Origin: Streptomyces roseus
GTDB lineage: Bacteria; Actinomycetota; Actinomycetes; Streptomycetales; Streptomycetaceae
Length of the DNA stretch: 64,000 bases
Reading direction: 5' to 3'
NCBI RefSeq assembly: GCF_001044425.1
Contig: NZ_LFML01000056.1
Span: 1 to 64,000, forward strand
The translations under genes were made by a program, and so were the position numbers. Each line of letters begins with the position of its first letter. Position 1 is the first letter of the stretch. The notes under the pieces are model-generated. The model saw only the letters and a list, made by a program, of their open reading frames with translations. It was not told where the DNA came from and did not search any database. Shown one piece after another: positions 16,063 through 24,383 of this stretch.

Positions 16063-16093
16063 AGCAGAACTCCTTCGAGGCAGAGGGCAGGGC

Positions 16094-16432
16094 TTAGGCG
16101 ACGTGCTGCTCGGTTCGGTCGTGGCACGCAACGCACGCGCCGAGCGAGATCGGGATGACGTACCCGGCATCGCGGCGGCAGGCCGGGCAGATGCGGCGGG
16201 CCGTGTTCGCCCGCTCCAGCGCTGCCCAGCGAGCTGCGGTCATCGGCCGGACCGGCAACGCCAGGTCGAGCCGGTAGAGGAAAGCAACCAGCGGCCCTCG
16301 CCGACGGCGGGGCCGCTCTACCTGCGCGACCACGTCCTGACCTCCCGGCCGCAGACCGGCGGCGCGGAGCTGTCGGCGCGTGGCCAGACCGTCAGGGGCA
16401 AGGCGCCACGGGTAGACGGGCAGCCCGCTCAC
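16094..16432 (-). CDS. RRQRL-motif zinc-binding protein
   Basis: A 112-residue protein with the family hallmarks YPWRLAPDGLATRRQLRAAG, a central PVRPMTAARWAAL and a C-terminal zinc ribbon CPAC ... CVAC. It fits the small RRQRL-motif proteins regularly found in Streptomyces AICE transfer regions; their role is unknown. It overlaps the stop of the upstream gene by four bases (ATGA). Confidence 0.75.
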   Translation of the reverse strand: MSGLPVYPWRLAPDGLATRRQLRAAGLRPGGQDVVAQVERPRRRRGPLVAFLYRLDLALPVRPMTAARWAALERANTARRICPACRRDAGYVIPISLGACVACHDRTEQHVA

Positions 16433-17496
16433 GATGTGGACTCTTCCTGGGACATCAGCACACCCCAGGCCTTGCGTACGCGCTGCTCGCCCCCGACGAA
16501 CCCGGCGTCGCGGAAGGCCGTCACGGCCTGTCGATACGAGAGCGGGGGGTCGGCGGAGTAGCGCAGGTGCCGGAGGACGACGACGAGCTGTTCGTCGGAG
16601 AGTGCCTCCGCCGGGCGCGGAGTGGGTACCCCTGTGACGGCCGCGACCTCTTCCAGCGTCACGGGCGTGACGGGTGCCCGGACGGTCGTCACCTCGGCCT
16701 CCGACTCTGCTGAGCTGACCTGCGTGTCTTCCCCGTCACGGGCGGCCGTGACGGCCTCGCTCTCAGCAGTCTCCGCGGAGGAGCTGCTGCGGGGTTCGGG
16801 AGCGGCGGCGAGGGCGGTCGTCACGGGGGCCGTGACGGCGTGACGGTCCGGCGTGACGGGTGCCGTGAACATGTCGGCCAAGGCGGCGTCGGCTCCGTCG
16901 GTGACACGCTCGCGCTGCACGTCCAGCAGGCTCGTGCCGAGCGCGGCATCGCCGGTGCCGATCCGGCGCGCGAGCCTCCAAGACGTGCGCTCGGAGCGGG
17001 CGCGGATCTTCTCGTCAGGGTGGTTCCCGGCCCGAGCCCGGTGATAGGCCAGCGACCGGATCACGGTGGCGGCCCTGTGCTCGGCCTCGGCGTCTCGCCC
17101 GTCGGTGTGGACAACGATCCGCCGAGCGAGGAACGCCATGCCCTCGGCCGCCACGCACATGCCCATCGGCGTGACCGCGTAGATCACAGTGCGGCCCGTA
17201 CCGTCGGCCGCCATTGCGGCCATAACCGCGGCGGCCGCCGGCAGCAGCCACAGCCCGATCCGGACCACGGCCGGGGAAGCCTGCCCGAGCATCGTCAGCC
17301 CGAGCAGGACCAAGGCCAAGACAGCAGTCGCGCCTTCCCCGGCGGCGACCGCGCCCAGCGCGGTTCCGGAGCCGTAGGCGCCCTTGATGTTGGAGAAGGT
17401 GCCCACCCCACCGGCTCCACCGGTGGCGAGCATCGGCACGAACGCGGCGCTGAGTACGACCTTCTGCGCTCGGGTCAGAGCCCGGCCGGCGCTCAT
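16429..17496 (-). CDS. SpdB-like conjugal transfer membrane protein
   Basis: A 355-residue protein. Four hydrophobic helices lie in the first 130 residues (for example VVLSAAFVPMLATGGAGGVG and LVLLGLTMLGQASPAVVRIG). A cytoplasmic part follows with a Val/Thr-Pro-rich linker and a C-terminal helical segment (LSDEQLVVVLRHLRYSADPP at about 305). This layout is that of SpdB-type transfer proteins that act with TraB. The start overlaps the DUF6284 stop by ATGA. Confidence 0.7.
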   Translation of the reverse strand: MSAGRALTRAQKVVLSAAFVPMLATGGAGGVGTFSNIKGAYGSGTALGAVAAGEGATAVLALVLLGLTMLGQASPAVVRIGLWLLPAAAAVMAAMAADGTGRTVIYAVTPMGMCVAAEGMAFLARRIVVHTDGRDAEAEHRAATVIRSLAYHRARAGNHPDEKIRARSERTSWRLARRIGTGDAALGTSLLDVQRERVTDGADAALADMFTAPVTPDRHAVTAPVTTALAAAPEPRSSSSAETAESEAVTAARDGEDTQVSSAESEAEVTTVRAPVTPVTLEEVAAVTGVPTPRPAEALSDEQLVVVLRHLRYSADPPLSYRQAVTAFRDAGFVGGEQRVRKAWGVLMSQEESTS

Positions 17497-17750
17497 GCCG
17501 CTTCCTTCGGACCCTGCCAGTTGGCCAGGTCCCGGCGGGCGGACAGCACCCGGTTGTGCGCTCGACGGATGCGGCGAGCGTCGAACTCCGAGGCCGGACG
17601 GTCCAGCAGCGCAATGAGCGCGTCCAGCAGTTCGACCTCGGCCGAGACGACGGGCATCTCCACTTCGATCGCTGCCAGTTCGGCGTCGGTCGGCTCCAGA
17701 TCCGACGGCAGGACGGTAACGGGGTTCTGACGTGCAACGATGAACTTCAT
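17493..17750 (-). CDS. DUF6284 family protein
   Basis: An 85-residue protein. The family-typical segment is EPTDAELAAIEVEMPVVSAE, then a helix pair ending RRIRRAHNRVLSARRDLANW. DUF6284 proteins occur as the first gene of the Streptomyces AICE transfer operon. It is coupled to the downstream membrane protein gene by ATGA. Function unknown. Confidence 0.78.
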   Translation of the reverse strand: MKFIVARQNPVTVLPSDLEPTDAELAAIEVEMPVVSAEVELLDALIALLDRPASEFDARRIRRAHNRVLSARRDLANWQGPKEAA

Positions 17751-17788
17751 TGGGTCTTGCTCCTCTCACACAGGAACGGGCCCGAACA

Positions 17789-17818
17789 GCAGCCCCGGCG
17801 TTCCCGCGCCGGGGCTGC
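17789..17818. terminator. Perfect 12-bp hairpin upstream of the transfer operon
   Basis: Arms 17789-17800 (GCAGCCCCGGCG) and 17807-17818, loop TTCCCG. It lies 39 bases before the DUF6284 start and could end or attenuate transcripts from the gene upstream. Confidence 0.65.
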
Positions 17819-17927
17819 ACGTCGTTGGTGAAGCCGGAAGGACTCCGGCTCCCTGCGACCCCGCCCGTACGCCGAGGGCGACGGTGGACGGGCGGGGGAG
17901 GCAGCCGGCCGCAGCACGTGCGGCGGG

Positions 17928-18257
17928 TCAGGTGACGCGGAGGGCAAAGCCGCCACACCGGTCCAGCGCGGCAGCGGCCAAGGGTCTTAAGCGGATCACT
18001 TCGAACCTCCGGATCTCATGGGCACAGGTCTTGCACTGCAAGGGGGACCACGTCCCCACACGCCGGCCGTTGCTCGCGGTCACCGGGCCACCTCGCCAGT
18101 CGAGCCGAAGCTCTGTCCCCTGGCCTTTAGCGGGATTGCAGCGTCCCCGCCCTCGGCAGCGGCCCCGTACCAAGGCAGGCCGCATCCGTGCACACAGCTC
18201 AGAGCAGGAATCCATGCAGGTCAGCGCGAAGTACCGCCCATCCCGCATGAGATACAT
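17928..18257 (-). CDS. Hypothetical Cys-rich protein at the head of the transfer region
   Basis: Up to 109 residues with seven Cys, including CKTCAHEIRRFEVIRL, which looks like half of a zinc ribbon. No clear ribosome binding site precedes either possible ATG (18257, 18248), so the start is uncertain. The 18257 start would place the palindrome at 18248-18275 over the initiation region. It is on the same strand as the transfer genes. It may be a real small regulator or an accidental open frame. Confidence 0.4.
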   Translation of the reverse strand: MYLMRDGRYFALTCMDSCSELCARMRPALVRGRCRGRGRCNPAKGQGTELRLDWRGGPVTASNGRRVGTWSPLQCKTCAHEIRRFEVIRLRPLAAAALDRCGGFALRVT

Positions 18258-18275
18258 GCTTGAACGTGTATCTCA
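18248..18275. promoter_or_regulatory. Perfect 9-bp inverted repeat (TGAGATACA-n10-TGTATCTCA)
   Basis: Arms at 18248-18256 and 18267-18275. It lies in the divergent region between the transfer genes (minus) and the XRE regulator (plus). The AT-rich arms stand out from the surroundings, so this is a good operator candidate for the XRE or GntR protein of the element. Confidence 0.6.
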
Positions 18276-18452
18276 CAGTGGCGGTTCTGGTTGGGGCTGT
18301 CAAGCTCCGGGCTCCAGCCGATCCGCCGTGCGATGTGTCATCAGAGTGCCGCCGAAGGGTGGGACGAAGTCACCACGTCACTGGACGACTTGGGACGTCC
18401 TGAGTACCGTCCTGGTGGGCGAGCGCGTCCCTAGACGTCCCCCGGGGGAGAC

Positions 18453-19193
18453 ATGGCGAACGAGCGGTTAAGGTCCGCGATGCTGACGCAAGGCGTGACG
18501 ACGGATGCCTTGGCTGAGCGTCTTGGGGTGGACCCGAAGACGGTGGAGCGATGGATCACCAAAGGCCGAGCGCCCTACCGTCGCCATCGTCTTGCCATCT
18601 CGGCGTTGCTCCGGGAGGACGAGGGCTACCTCTGGCCTGACGGCCTCCCCGATGGCCAACGCCAGGACGCCGCGGACGCCGAGGTCCTCAAGGTCTATCC
18701 GCATCGCTCCTACGTGCCGGCCGACCTCTGGCTGCAGCTCTTCGGGCGCGCGGAGCGCGAGATCGGCGTGCTGGTGCACGCGGGGGTGTTCCTCGCCGAG
18801 AATCCCCGTTGGGCCCAGTTGCTCCGACTGAAAGCAGCCAGCGGGGTGCGTGCTCGCATCCTGCTCGGCGACCCTGAAAGCCCGGAGATTCGGCGCCGAG
18901 GGGAGGAAGAAGAGATCGGTGAGGGCGTGGCCTACAAGGTTCGAGAGGTCATGAAGCTCTATCGCCCTCTGTACTCAGTTCCTGGCATCGAGTTCCGCCT
19001 GCACCGGTCGACATTGCACAACTCGCTCTACCGGTCCGATGACGAGTGGCTGGTGAACACGCAGGTGTACGGGGTGAGCGCCCCACTTACCCCAGTTCTC
19101 CACTTGCGTAAGGTGGCCGGCGCCGAGTTGGTCTCCACGTATCAGCAGAGCTTCGACAAGGTCTGGTCCGAAGCCGTTCCCGCCGAGAGGTGA
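18453..19193 (+). CDS. XRE-type HTH regulator with DUF5919 (PLD-like) C-terminus
   Basis: A 246-residue protein. The N-terminal helix-turn-helix is LAERLGVDPKTVERWITKGR (about 20-39). The C-terminal part (about 85-240) has the DUF5919 pattern: VHAGVFLAENPRWAQLLRLK, ARILLGDPESPEIRRRG, and a late YQQSFDKVW. The C-terminal domain resembles a phospholipase-D-like fold without clear HKD residues. Such proteins are common in Streptomyces AICEs and phage-like loci. It begins the plus-strand control unit and overlaps the NUDIX gene region. It may bind the palindrome upstream. Confidence 0.8.
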   Translation: MANERLRSAMLTQGVTTDALAERLGVDPKTVERWITKGRAPYRRHRLAISALLREDEGYLWPDGLPDGQRQDAADAEVLKVYPHRSYVPADLWLQLFGRAEREIGVLVHAGVFLAENPRWAQLLRLKAASGVRARILLGDPESPEIRRRGEEEEIGEGVAYKVREVMKLYRPLYSVPGIEFRLHRSTLHNSLYRSDDEWLVNTQVYGVSAPLTPVLHLRKVAGAELVSTYQQSFDKVWSEAVPAER

Positions 19194-19195
19194 CC

Positions 19196-19669
19196 ATGGG
19201 CAACCGCACTGACTACTTCAACGACCCCGACGCGCCGAAAGCCAACAGCATCGTGCCCGCCGTGACGGCGTTCGTCGTCAACGATGCCGGAGACGTGCTG
19301 ATGGAGCGCCGGTCTGACAACGGGCGCTGGGGTATGCCGGGCGGTGTCCAGGAGATCGGTGAGAACATCGCCGGCACGGTGGTCCGCGAGGTCCTGGAAG
19401 AAACGGGAATCTTGACGGAAGTCGTCGGCCTGGTCGGCATCTTCACCGACCCGGGACACGTCATCGCGTTCGCGGACGGTGAGGTCCGACAGGAATTCTC
19501 CCTCTGCTTCCGTGCTCGCCCCGTCAGCGGGGAGATCAAGGTGAGTTCGGAATCCCTGGAGGTTCGATGGGTCCCCAGGGCGGAGCTCGACACGCTGGAC
19601 GTATCGCCCACCACGCGCCGACGCTTGGAGGAGGGATTCCGAGGCTCCCCGGTGACGACGATCAGCTGA
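19196..19669 (+). CDS. NUDIX hydrolase, Pif-like (conjugal immunity candidate)
   Basis: A 157-residue protein with a complete Nudix box: G-x5-E-x7-REVLEETGI within GGVQEIGENIAG and VVREVLEETGI. The box residues needed for metal and diphosphate hydrolysis are all present. In pSAM2 the Pif protein, which blocks redundant transfer into cells already holding the element, also has a Nudix motif and sits in the same position, so a similar role is likely. The ATG at 19196 follows GAGAGG by five bases; a GTG at 19190 overlapping the previous stop is possible. Confidence 0.8.
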   Translation: MGNRTDYFNDPDAPKANSIVPAVTAFVVNDAGDVLMERRSDNGRWGMPGGVQEIGENIAGTVVREVLEETGILTEVVGLVGIFTDPGHVIAFADGEVRQEFSLCFRARPVSGEIKVSSESLEVRWVPRAELDTLDVSPTTRRRLEEGFRGSPVTTIS

Positions 19670-20225
19670 TGAGTGACGGCTGGACACCATGGCTACGCTC
19701 GCGGATCCGAGCAACCCGAGCCAGAAGCTCCGGTCGAGCAGCGGATACAGCCCGGAATACGACGTGATCGGGACCGTACCGGTCCAGCACTTCTTTCAGC
19801 CGCTCGGCCGGGTCGACAAGTGCACCCACTGGACTGCTGGTCAGGTCGCAGTAGGTGATGGCATCGACGAGGGCTGGCTCTGCGGGCCCGAACTCCGCGA
19901 GTGCCTCATCAAGCCCCAGCTCCGCGGCTTCCCACGGGGAGGAGGTGTGGAAGGCCACGACACTGCACAGTCGCGGGTCGGCACCAACCACGTCGCGGAG
20001 GTACCGAGCCCCATCGATCATGTGCTGTCCAGTGTCAATGGCGACCTGCGCGTATCCGACATCGTGCGCGATGGCCGCTGCGGCCAGCAGCTCAGCATCC
20101 GCCCCCAGAGCCGGGGCCAGCGTCAGCGCTTGCGAGTAGACGCGCTGGGAGTGGGCCCAACGCGTCGGCAAACTTTCGGCGAGCAAGGCCTCTGCGAGGT
20201 CGTGAGCCCACTTGGCCAAGTGCAT
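19662..20225 (-). CDS. HD-domain phosphohydrolase
   Basis: A 187-residue protein. The HD metal site is marked by His at WAHSQRV (about 24), the HD pair in IAHDVGYAQ (about 54) and an Asp in YCDLTSSP (about 145). Substrate unknown; HD proteins of this size often act on nucleotides or phosphates. It is convergent with the NUDIX gene (8-bp overlap of the 3' ends) and is a frequent companion of the GntR regulator in AICEs. Confidence 0.78.
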   Translation of the reverse strand: MHLAKWAHDLAEALLAESLPTRWAHSQRVYSQALTLAPALGADAELLAAAAIAHDVGYAQVAIDTGQHMIDGARYLRDVVGADPRLCSVVAFHTSSPWEAAELGLDEALAEFGPAEPALVDAITYCDLTSSPVGALVDPAERLKEVLDRYGPDHVVFRAVSAARPELLARVARIRERSHGVQPSLIS

Positions 20226-20251
20226 CTGAGTACCTCCGAAGATGTCGCGGT

Positions 20252-20689
20252 CTAGGACGCCGGACGCACGAACCGCCCGACCCCGTGTTGAGCCTGAACA
20301 TGCCCTGCAGCCTCCAGCTCGTGCAGGGCGCGACGGACAGTTCCCCGCGCGACTCCGTACGACTCGGCGAGTTCTGCCTCGCTGGGGAGACGAGCGCCTG
20401 CGGGCAGTTCGCCCGTCCGGATGCGGTCCAACAGGTCCGTCATGATCTGTTTGTACGGAGCTACCTGTGAGCCGCCAGCTGCCTGCCGACCAACGCCAGC
20501 GACGGTGGCTACCGCGCCAGCCTTCTCCAGAGCGCGAAGAGCGCGACGGACCGTCGTGCGTGCCACGCCGAACTCGCTCCCGATTTCAGCCTCGGATGGA
20601 AGGCCGTTTGGGTAGGCCCCCTCCGCGATTCTCGCCCGCAAGACTTCCGCGATCGTCAAGAACGTCCCGCGTGGGCTCGGGTTCGACAC
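20252..20689 (-). CDS. Tandem double-GntR winged-helix regulator (KorSA-like)
   Basis: A 145-residue protein made of two GntR-type winged helices. The first spans about 1-65 (LPSEAEIGSEFGVARTTVRR) and the second about 70-140 (LPSEAELAESYGVARGTVRR). No effector domain is attached. pSAM2 KorSA, which silences replication and transfer genes, is of the GntR type, so a repressor role is likely. Having two DNA-binding domains in one chain suggests it reads a two-part operator as a monomer. The GTG start has GGAGGAG in front. Confidence 0.8.
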   Translation of the reverse strand: MSNPSPRGTFLTIAEVLRARIAEGAYPNGLPSEAEIGSEFGVARTTVRRALRALEKAGAVATVAGVGRQAAGGSQVAPYKQIMTDLLDRIRTGELPAGARLPSEAELAESYGVARGTVRRALHELEAAGHVQAQHGVGRFVRPAS

Positions 20690-21167
20690 GCCTCCTCCTC
20701 TTTCTTCCGCCTCGTGCGCGGTGGTGCCTGTCGACGTCCGCGCGCTCCAGCTTCGCACGTGGTTGCCTGGCGAAAGAGGGCTGATGCCGGGTCCCCCCAC
20801 CTCAGCAAGGCGGTTCGCTCCGGTTCACCGCACGCGGGACGGTCCCTGGGGGTCTCCGGTCCCTTTCCGCCCCGCTCCAGCCCGGCCTGGGGGCCGTCCC
20901 GCATAGCAGCAGCCCAAACTCAGAGGAAGGCTACGTCGTAGTCGGGATGGTCGGCTCCACACCTGTACGGAGCCACACCGGCGCGGGCGTCGAGACATCA
21001 AGCAGACGGCTGTACTACGAACGGTCGCTCCCGGAGCGGCCGTACGGCCTCAGTGTGCGAAGGGCCCGCAAAGTCAGCATCACCCGGACGCTAGTCGTCT
21101 ACCCTGCGCGGTAACTGGTAGTGCCGGCAGGGGAGCCGGAGCATCTCAGTGGGCAAGTGGAGGCGGG
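20690..21167. other. Intergenic region between GntR and the cargo gene
   Basis: No convincing coding region on either strand. The open frames here are shadows with many rare residues. A 12-bp palindrome GGCCGTACGGCC lies at 21038-21049. The region probably contains the divergent promoters for the GntR gene and the cargo gene. Confidence 0.5.
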
Positions 21168-22617
21168 ATGATTGCGACAATCGCGCACGGCGTGCCGGAA
21201 ATGACGCACCGCGATTGTTCTGAGGATGGCGAGGCCGCCGCGGAAGCCACTGAGAACCTAGGCCAACCTGGTCGTATACCTGATATTGGACCACTCCACG
21301 ATAATCGATCCACTGCTTCGCCGCAGATAGGTTACTTCAATTATGCCGTCAAACTTGCTTCCGCCCTGTCCGATGCCCCAGGCACATAAGCGCCTGATGG
21401 ACTGCCATGCTCAATGGCATGCATTGCAGGAATCCTATTTTTGCCCGGATAGTTTCAGGCTGGCTCTGAATACCTTCCTGCAAACACATCGAAGCGTGAC
21501 CAGCCTACTCCTCAAGCACAAGTCGAATCTTCCGAAATTTCAAGATTGGTTTTCGGAATACGACGACCAGGCCGCCAAAACCGATGTGATGCGTTGGGCT
21601 AAAAAGTCGCGCAATCGGATCGTTCATGAATCCGACCTCGATCTCAATAGTTCATGCCATGTGACGTGGATCGGAAACTGGCATAATCGGCAGGAAGTTA
21701 AAGCCACTTTCCCGCCTCGTATGAGCGTGAGCGAGATTATTGAAGCAATCAAAAATTCGCGCGGCATGCCTCCCTTCGGGACCATCACGATTAGGAGGCG
21801 CTGGGTAGACGGAGCACTCAATGCTTGGGAGGTATTGGACGCAGCCGCTGCATGCTACATGCACCTAAACGACTTGCTGCGCGCAGGCCACTTGGCGGCT
21901 GGAGTTCCCCGTTGTGATGTCGAAGGAAGCTACGAGGAGTGCGTAGACTCCAGTCTCACCGACGCATCGGGAAAGCTCAACTGCATGCACACTGCGCAGT
22001 CTGAACTGGCCAGTCACTTCTCAGTGCCTGATGGAGTGATTTTGGATGGTGTTTCAGAAGAGCTTGAGATCGATGAGGCGAAAATTCAAGCGTCTATCGA
22101 GCGATACAAGATTCCAGAATTTCCCGACGGGGACGCCATCGCGCGCGTGCCGGGGATGATGGCTGTTGCACGCAAGGTGATGGAAAGGGATGGCGAACAC
22201 GGAACATTCGCTTTCTGCTTCAAGGGTGAATCTCTCCTGACCATTCAGGCGATGCGATTTGATAGCCAGAGGGTGAAGATCCTCTCATTTGAGAGGCTGG
22301 CCGACCTAGTTGAGTCCACGAGAGCCGATGGCGTCCTAGTTATCGGTGAGATGTGGATGGCACTGCAGACTGACCGCGAAAAGGAGCTCGGCACAGTTCT
22401 ATTCCCTGCGCGGGACCGGTTGGACCGAATGGAGGTGCTGTCGGTTTTCGCTGTCACTCGCGACGGCCGTCAAGCGGAAACGGTCTGCTTCGTGGAACGG
22501 GGGTCAAGTGGAGAAGCTAGATGCGGTGAAATATCGGGAATTGACTCTGGAGGTGTAATGAACACCTTGATTCCTGTTAGGAGAAAGTGGAAGGAAATGG
22601 AGAGCCGTGGACTCTGA
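21168..22617 (+). pseudogene. Cargo gene: HEPN-motif protein with an apparent one-base frameshift
   Basis: Two overlapping frames seem to encode one protein. The first (21168-21389, with GGAGG before the ATG) ends VKLASALSDAPGT. The second (open 21343-22617) continues naturally as AHKRLMDCHAQWHALQESYF. Removing one C from the CCCC run near 21382-21385 would join them into about 480 residues. The second frame has SRNRIVHESDL, an RN-x3-H motif of the HEPN RNase type. The rest is unknown. The GC content is visibly lower than in neighbours, so it is foreign cargo. It may work from the second frame alone (424 residues). A defence or toxin role is inferred. Confidence 0.6.
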
Positions 22618-22773
22618 AGGTTCGGCCGTCTGCCTCGCCAACGGGCCCGAGCCGCGGCTGACCGAATTCCACCCCGTGCGGGCAGCCTTAAATCCACGAT
22701 TCGTACACCAGTAGGTAGGCAGGCTGCGTAGTGTGCTGGGCCGGGAGGGGGCGGTTGCGCCGCATGGCGGAGT

Positions 22774-23538
22774 CTATTTAGGCACATTTTTCTCCCAGTA
22801 CTCGTCCATTCCGTCAAGGTTGGCTCCTCCAAGCTGGTGAGCGGCTTCTACGGCTACGTCACGCAAGCGCTGCGAGACTTCTTTGGGAAGATTCATTGAG
22901 CCATTGCAGATTCCAGCGTACAGAATCACGCTGCGACCGATCTCATTTAGAGAGACCAATAGGCCGATTTCGCTGTAGAGTCCGCCAGCCGCGGGTGGGC
23001 CATGAGGAATAAAATGTTGCGGGCTGTGGCCAGGGTGAGCTCCGTATCCACTCAACTTTGAGTATCTGTCCTGGTCGGTTGGCACGCTCCAATCTCCCTG
23101 CTCCAGACGCAGCCGGACCTGTACAGCGGAGTATTTGCGACGACGAACCCTCTCGTCGGCGCTTCGCCATTCAGTCAGTGTGTCTGGGTCATAGAGAAAC
23201 AGGGATACCAAGTTCACCCTCTCCGCGATCGAGCGAGATACGGTAAGGGCCTCGTCGTAAAAACCCATGCACATTAGGCGGAGAGCGGCACGGGCAGAAT
23301 TACATACCCCGCCAGTCAGGTATTCAACTGCGTGATCGCCGCCCTGGCACCCCCAATAGCAGCTGGACGCTCTATCCAAAAGAGAAAGCAAGGTCCCGAG
23401 GGTGGTGTGCAACTTGGGTGCTTTTTCGCCCAGGGTGGGTAGCGCCTCGCTTGACTGCGCATCACAGGAATCTTCAAGGCTCCTCATAATTGTATAGAAG
23501 CCATCCCCTTCAACATCATCATCCGTATATTGGGACAT
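22774..23538 (-). CDS. Cargo gene: hypothetical helical protein (DUF5677-like pattern)
   Basis: A 254-residue protein, mostly helical. The middle has SARAALRLMCMGFYDEALTV, RSIAERVNLVSLFLYD, then SGYGAHPGHSPQHF. This order (a helix with R...E, then a His-containing segment) resembles DUF5677-type proteins of unknown role; the match is weak. GGAGG lies eight bases before the ATG. GC content is low, like that of the HEPN gene, and the two are convergent with 156 bp between their stops. They may have been acquired together. Confidence 0.6.
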   Translation of the reverse strand: MSQYTDDDVEGDGFYTIMRSLEDSCDAQSSEALPTLGEKAPKLHTTLGTLLSLLDRASSCYWGCQGGDHAVEYLTGGVCNSARAALRLMCMGFYDEALTVSRSIAERVNLVSLFLYDPDTLTEWRSADERVRRRKYSAVQVRLRLEQGDWSVPTDQDRYSKLSGYGAHPGHSPQHFIPHGPPAAGGLYSEIGLLVSLNEIGRSVILYAGICNGSMNLPKEVSQRLRDVAVEAAHQLGGANLDGMDEYWEKNVPK

Positions 23539-23787
23539 TGGTCATCCTCCTCGCGCTGCACCTGCTCGGAACGTACACCTCGCCTCGCCCTCACGCGATG
23601 ACGCTGCACGGTGGCGGGCTGTGGCCCTCCAGAGACAGATGTAGTCGCAGTAGGTAGACTCAAGTCACCTGCAACTCCGTGTAGTTCGGAAGCGGGATCG
23701 GTGCTGCCTAGGTAATGCCAGGTGCTGCGAGCGAGGGCGCCAGTAGCCCCTGGTGCCTAGACCGATCTCCGCTTCGAAAGGGGCTAC

Positions 23788-23952
23788 ATGGAACTGGCGG
23801 GATGGGTGACGGTCGGGACTGCAACGGTTGTCGGGGGGTTCACTGTCGTGGGACACCTCTTCGACCAGGTCCCGGCGCTCTCCCAAAAGTTGATCACTGC
23901 GATCCGGTCCGTTCGCGCCGTGCGCGACGAAGTAAGGGCCCTCCGTAAGTGA
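23788..23952 (+). CDS. Small membrane peptide at the right end of the element
   Basis: Fifty-four residues. AAGGGG stands before the ATG. The first 25 residues are hydrophobic (WVTVGTATVVGGFTVVGHLF), followed by an amphipathic basic helix (IRSVRAVRDEVRALRK). No family recognised. Codon use fits real coding, and a strong terminator follows eight bases after the stop, which supports it as an expressed unit. Confidence 0.6.
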   Translation: MELAGWVTVGTATVVGGFTVVGHLFDQVPALSQKLITAIRSVRAVRDEVRALRK

Positions 23953-23959
23953 TCATCGC

Positions 23960-23992
23960 CCCCACCAGTGGGAGTCCTTCCCACTGGTGGGG
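23960..23992. terminator. Perfect 14-bp terminator hairpin
   Basis: Arms 23960-23973 (CCCCACCAGTGGGA) and 23979-23992, loop GTCCT. It lies directly after the small peptide gene and isolates the right end of the element. Confidence 0.8.
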
Positions 23993-24383
23993 TCCAGGCT
24001 GCCACGGAGCGGCCGCGGTTGGGTGGCTCTGGTCAACACCGTAAACCAGTAGCGTGGCTGAGGCTGGTGGGGCGCAGCGAGACTTACGCGTGCGTGATCA
24101 GCCGTCGCGCTCGCCGTCGTGACTGGCTGTCCGTGGTCCGCACCATGCCCCAGCCTTAATCCTGCTCGATGCGGCCCGCGATCACCTGGACGATTGCAAA
24201 TGACCGGGCCGCCTGACAGGGACTCTTCATCTCTGCGTGTGACGCGTGGTCGGCAATTATGGGGCCGTCCGTGGGCCGTCGAAGGGCGGCCGGAGGTGAC
24301 TAGCAATGGCCGCTGACGGCCCGCAGATGCTGGTTGGGAAGGCGTTGGCGGAGAGTTGGCCTGGCGGGCTGGGGCGGACATGA
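23993..24383. other. Non-coding right end of the element
   Basis: About 390 bp without a supported gene between the terminator and attR. It holds the right arm-type repeat (24262-24280) and ends at the att core. Confidence 0.6.
24262..24280 (+). promoter_or_regulatory. Candidate integrase arm-type site (right)
   Basis: GGGCCGTCCGTGGGCCGTC, 18 of 19 bases identical to 6243-6261 and in the same orientation. It lies 103 bases before the attR repeat, while the left copy lies 83 bases after attL. Confidence 0.5.
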
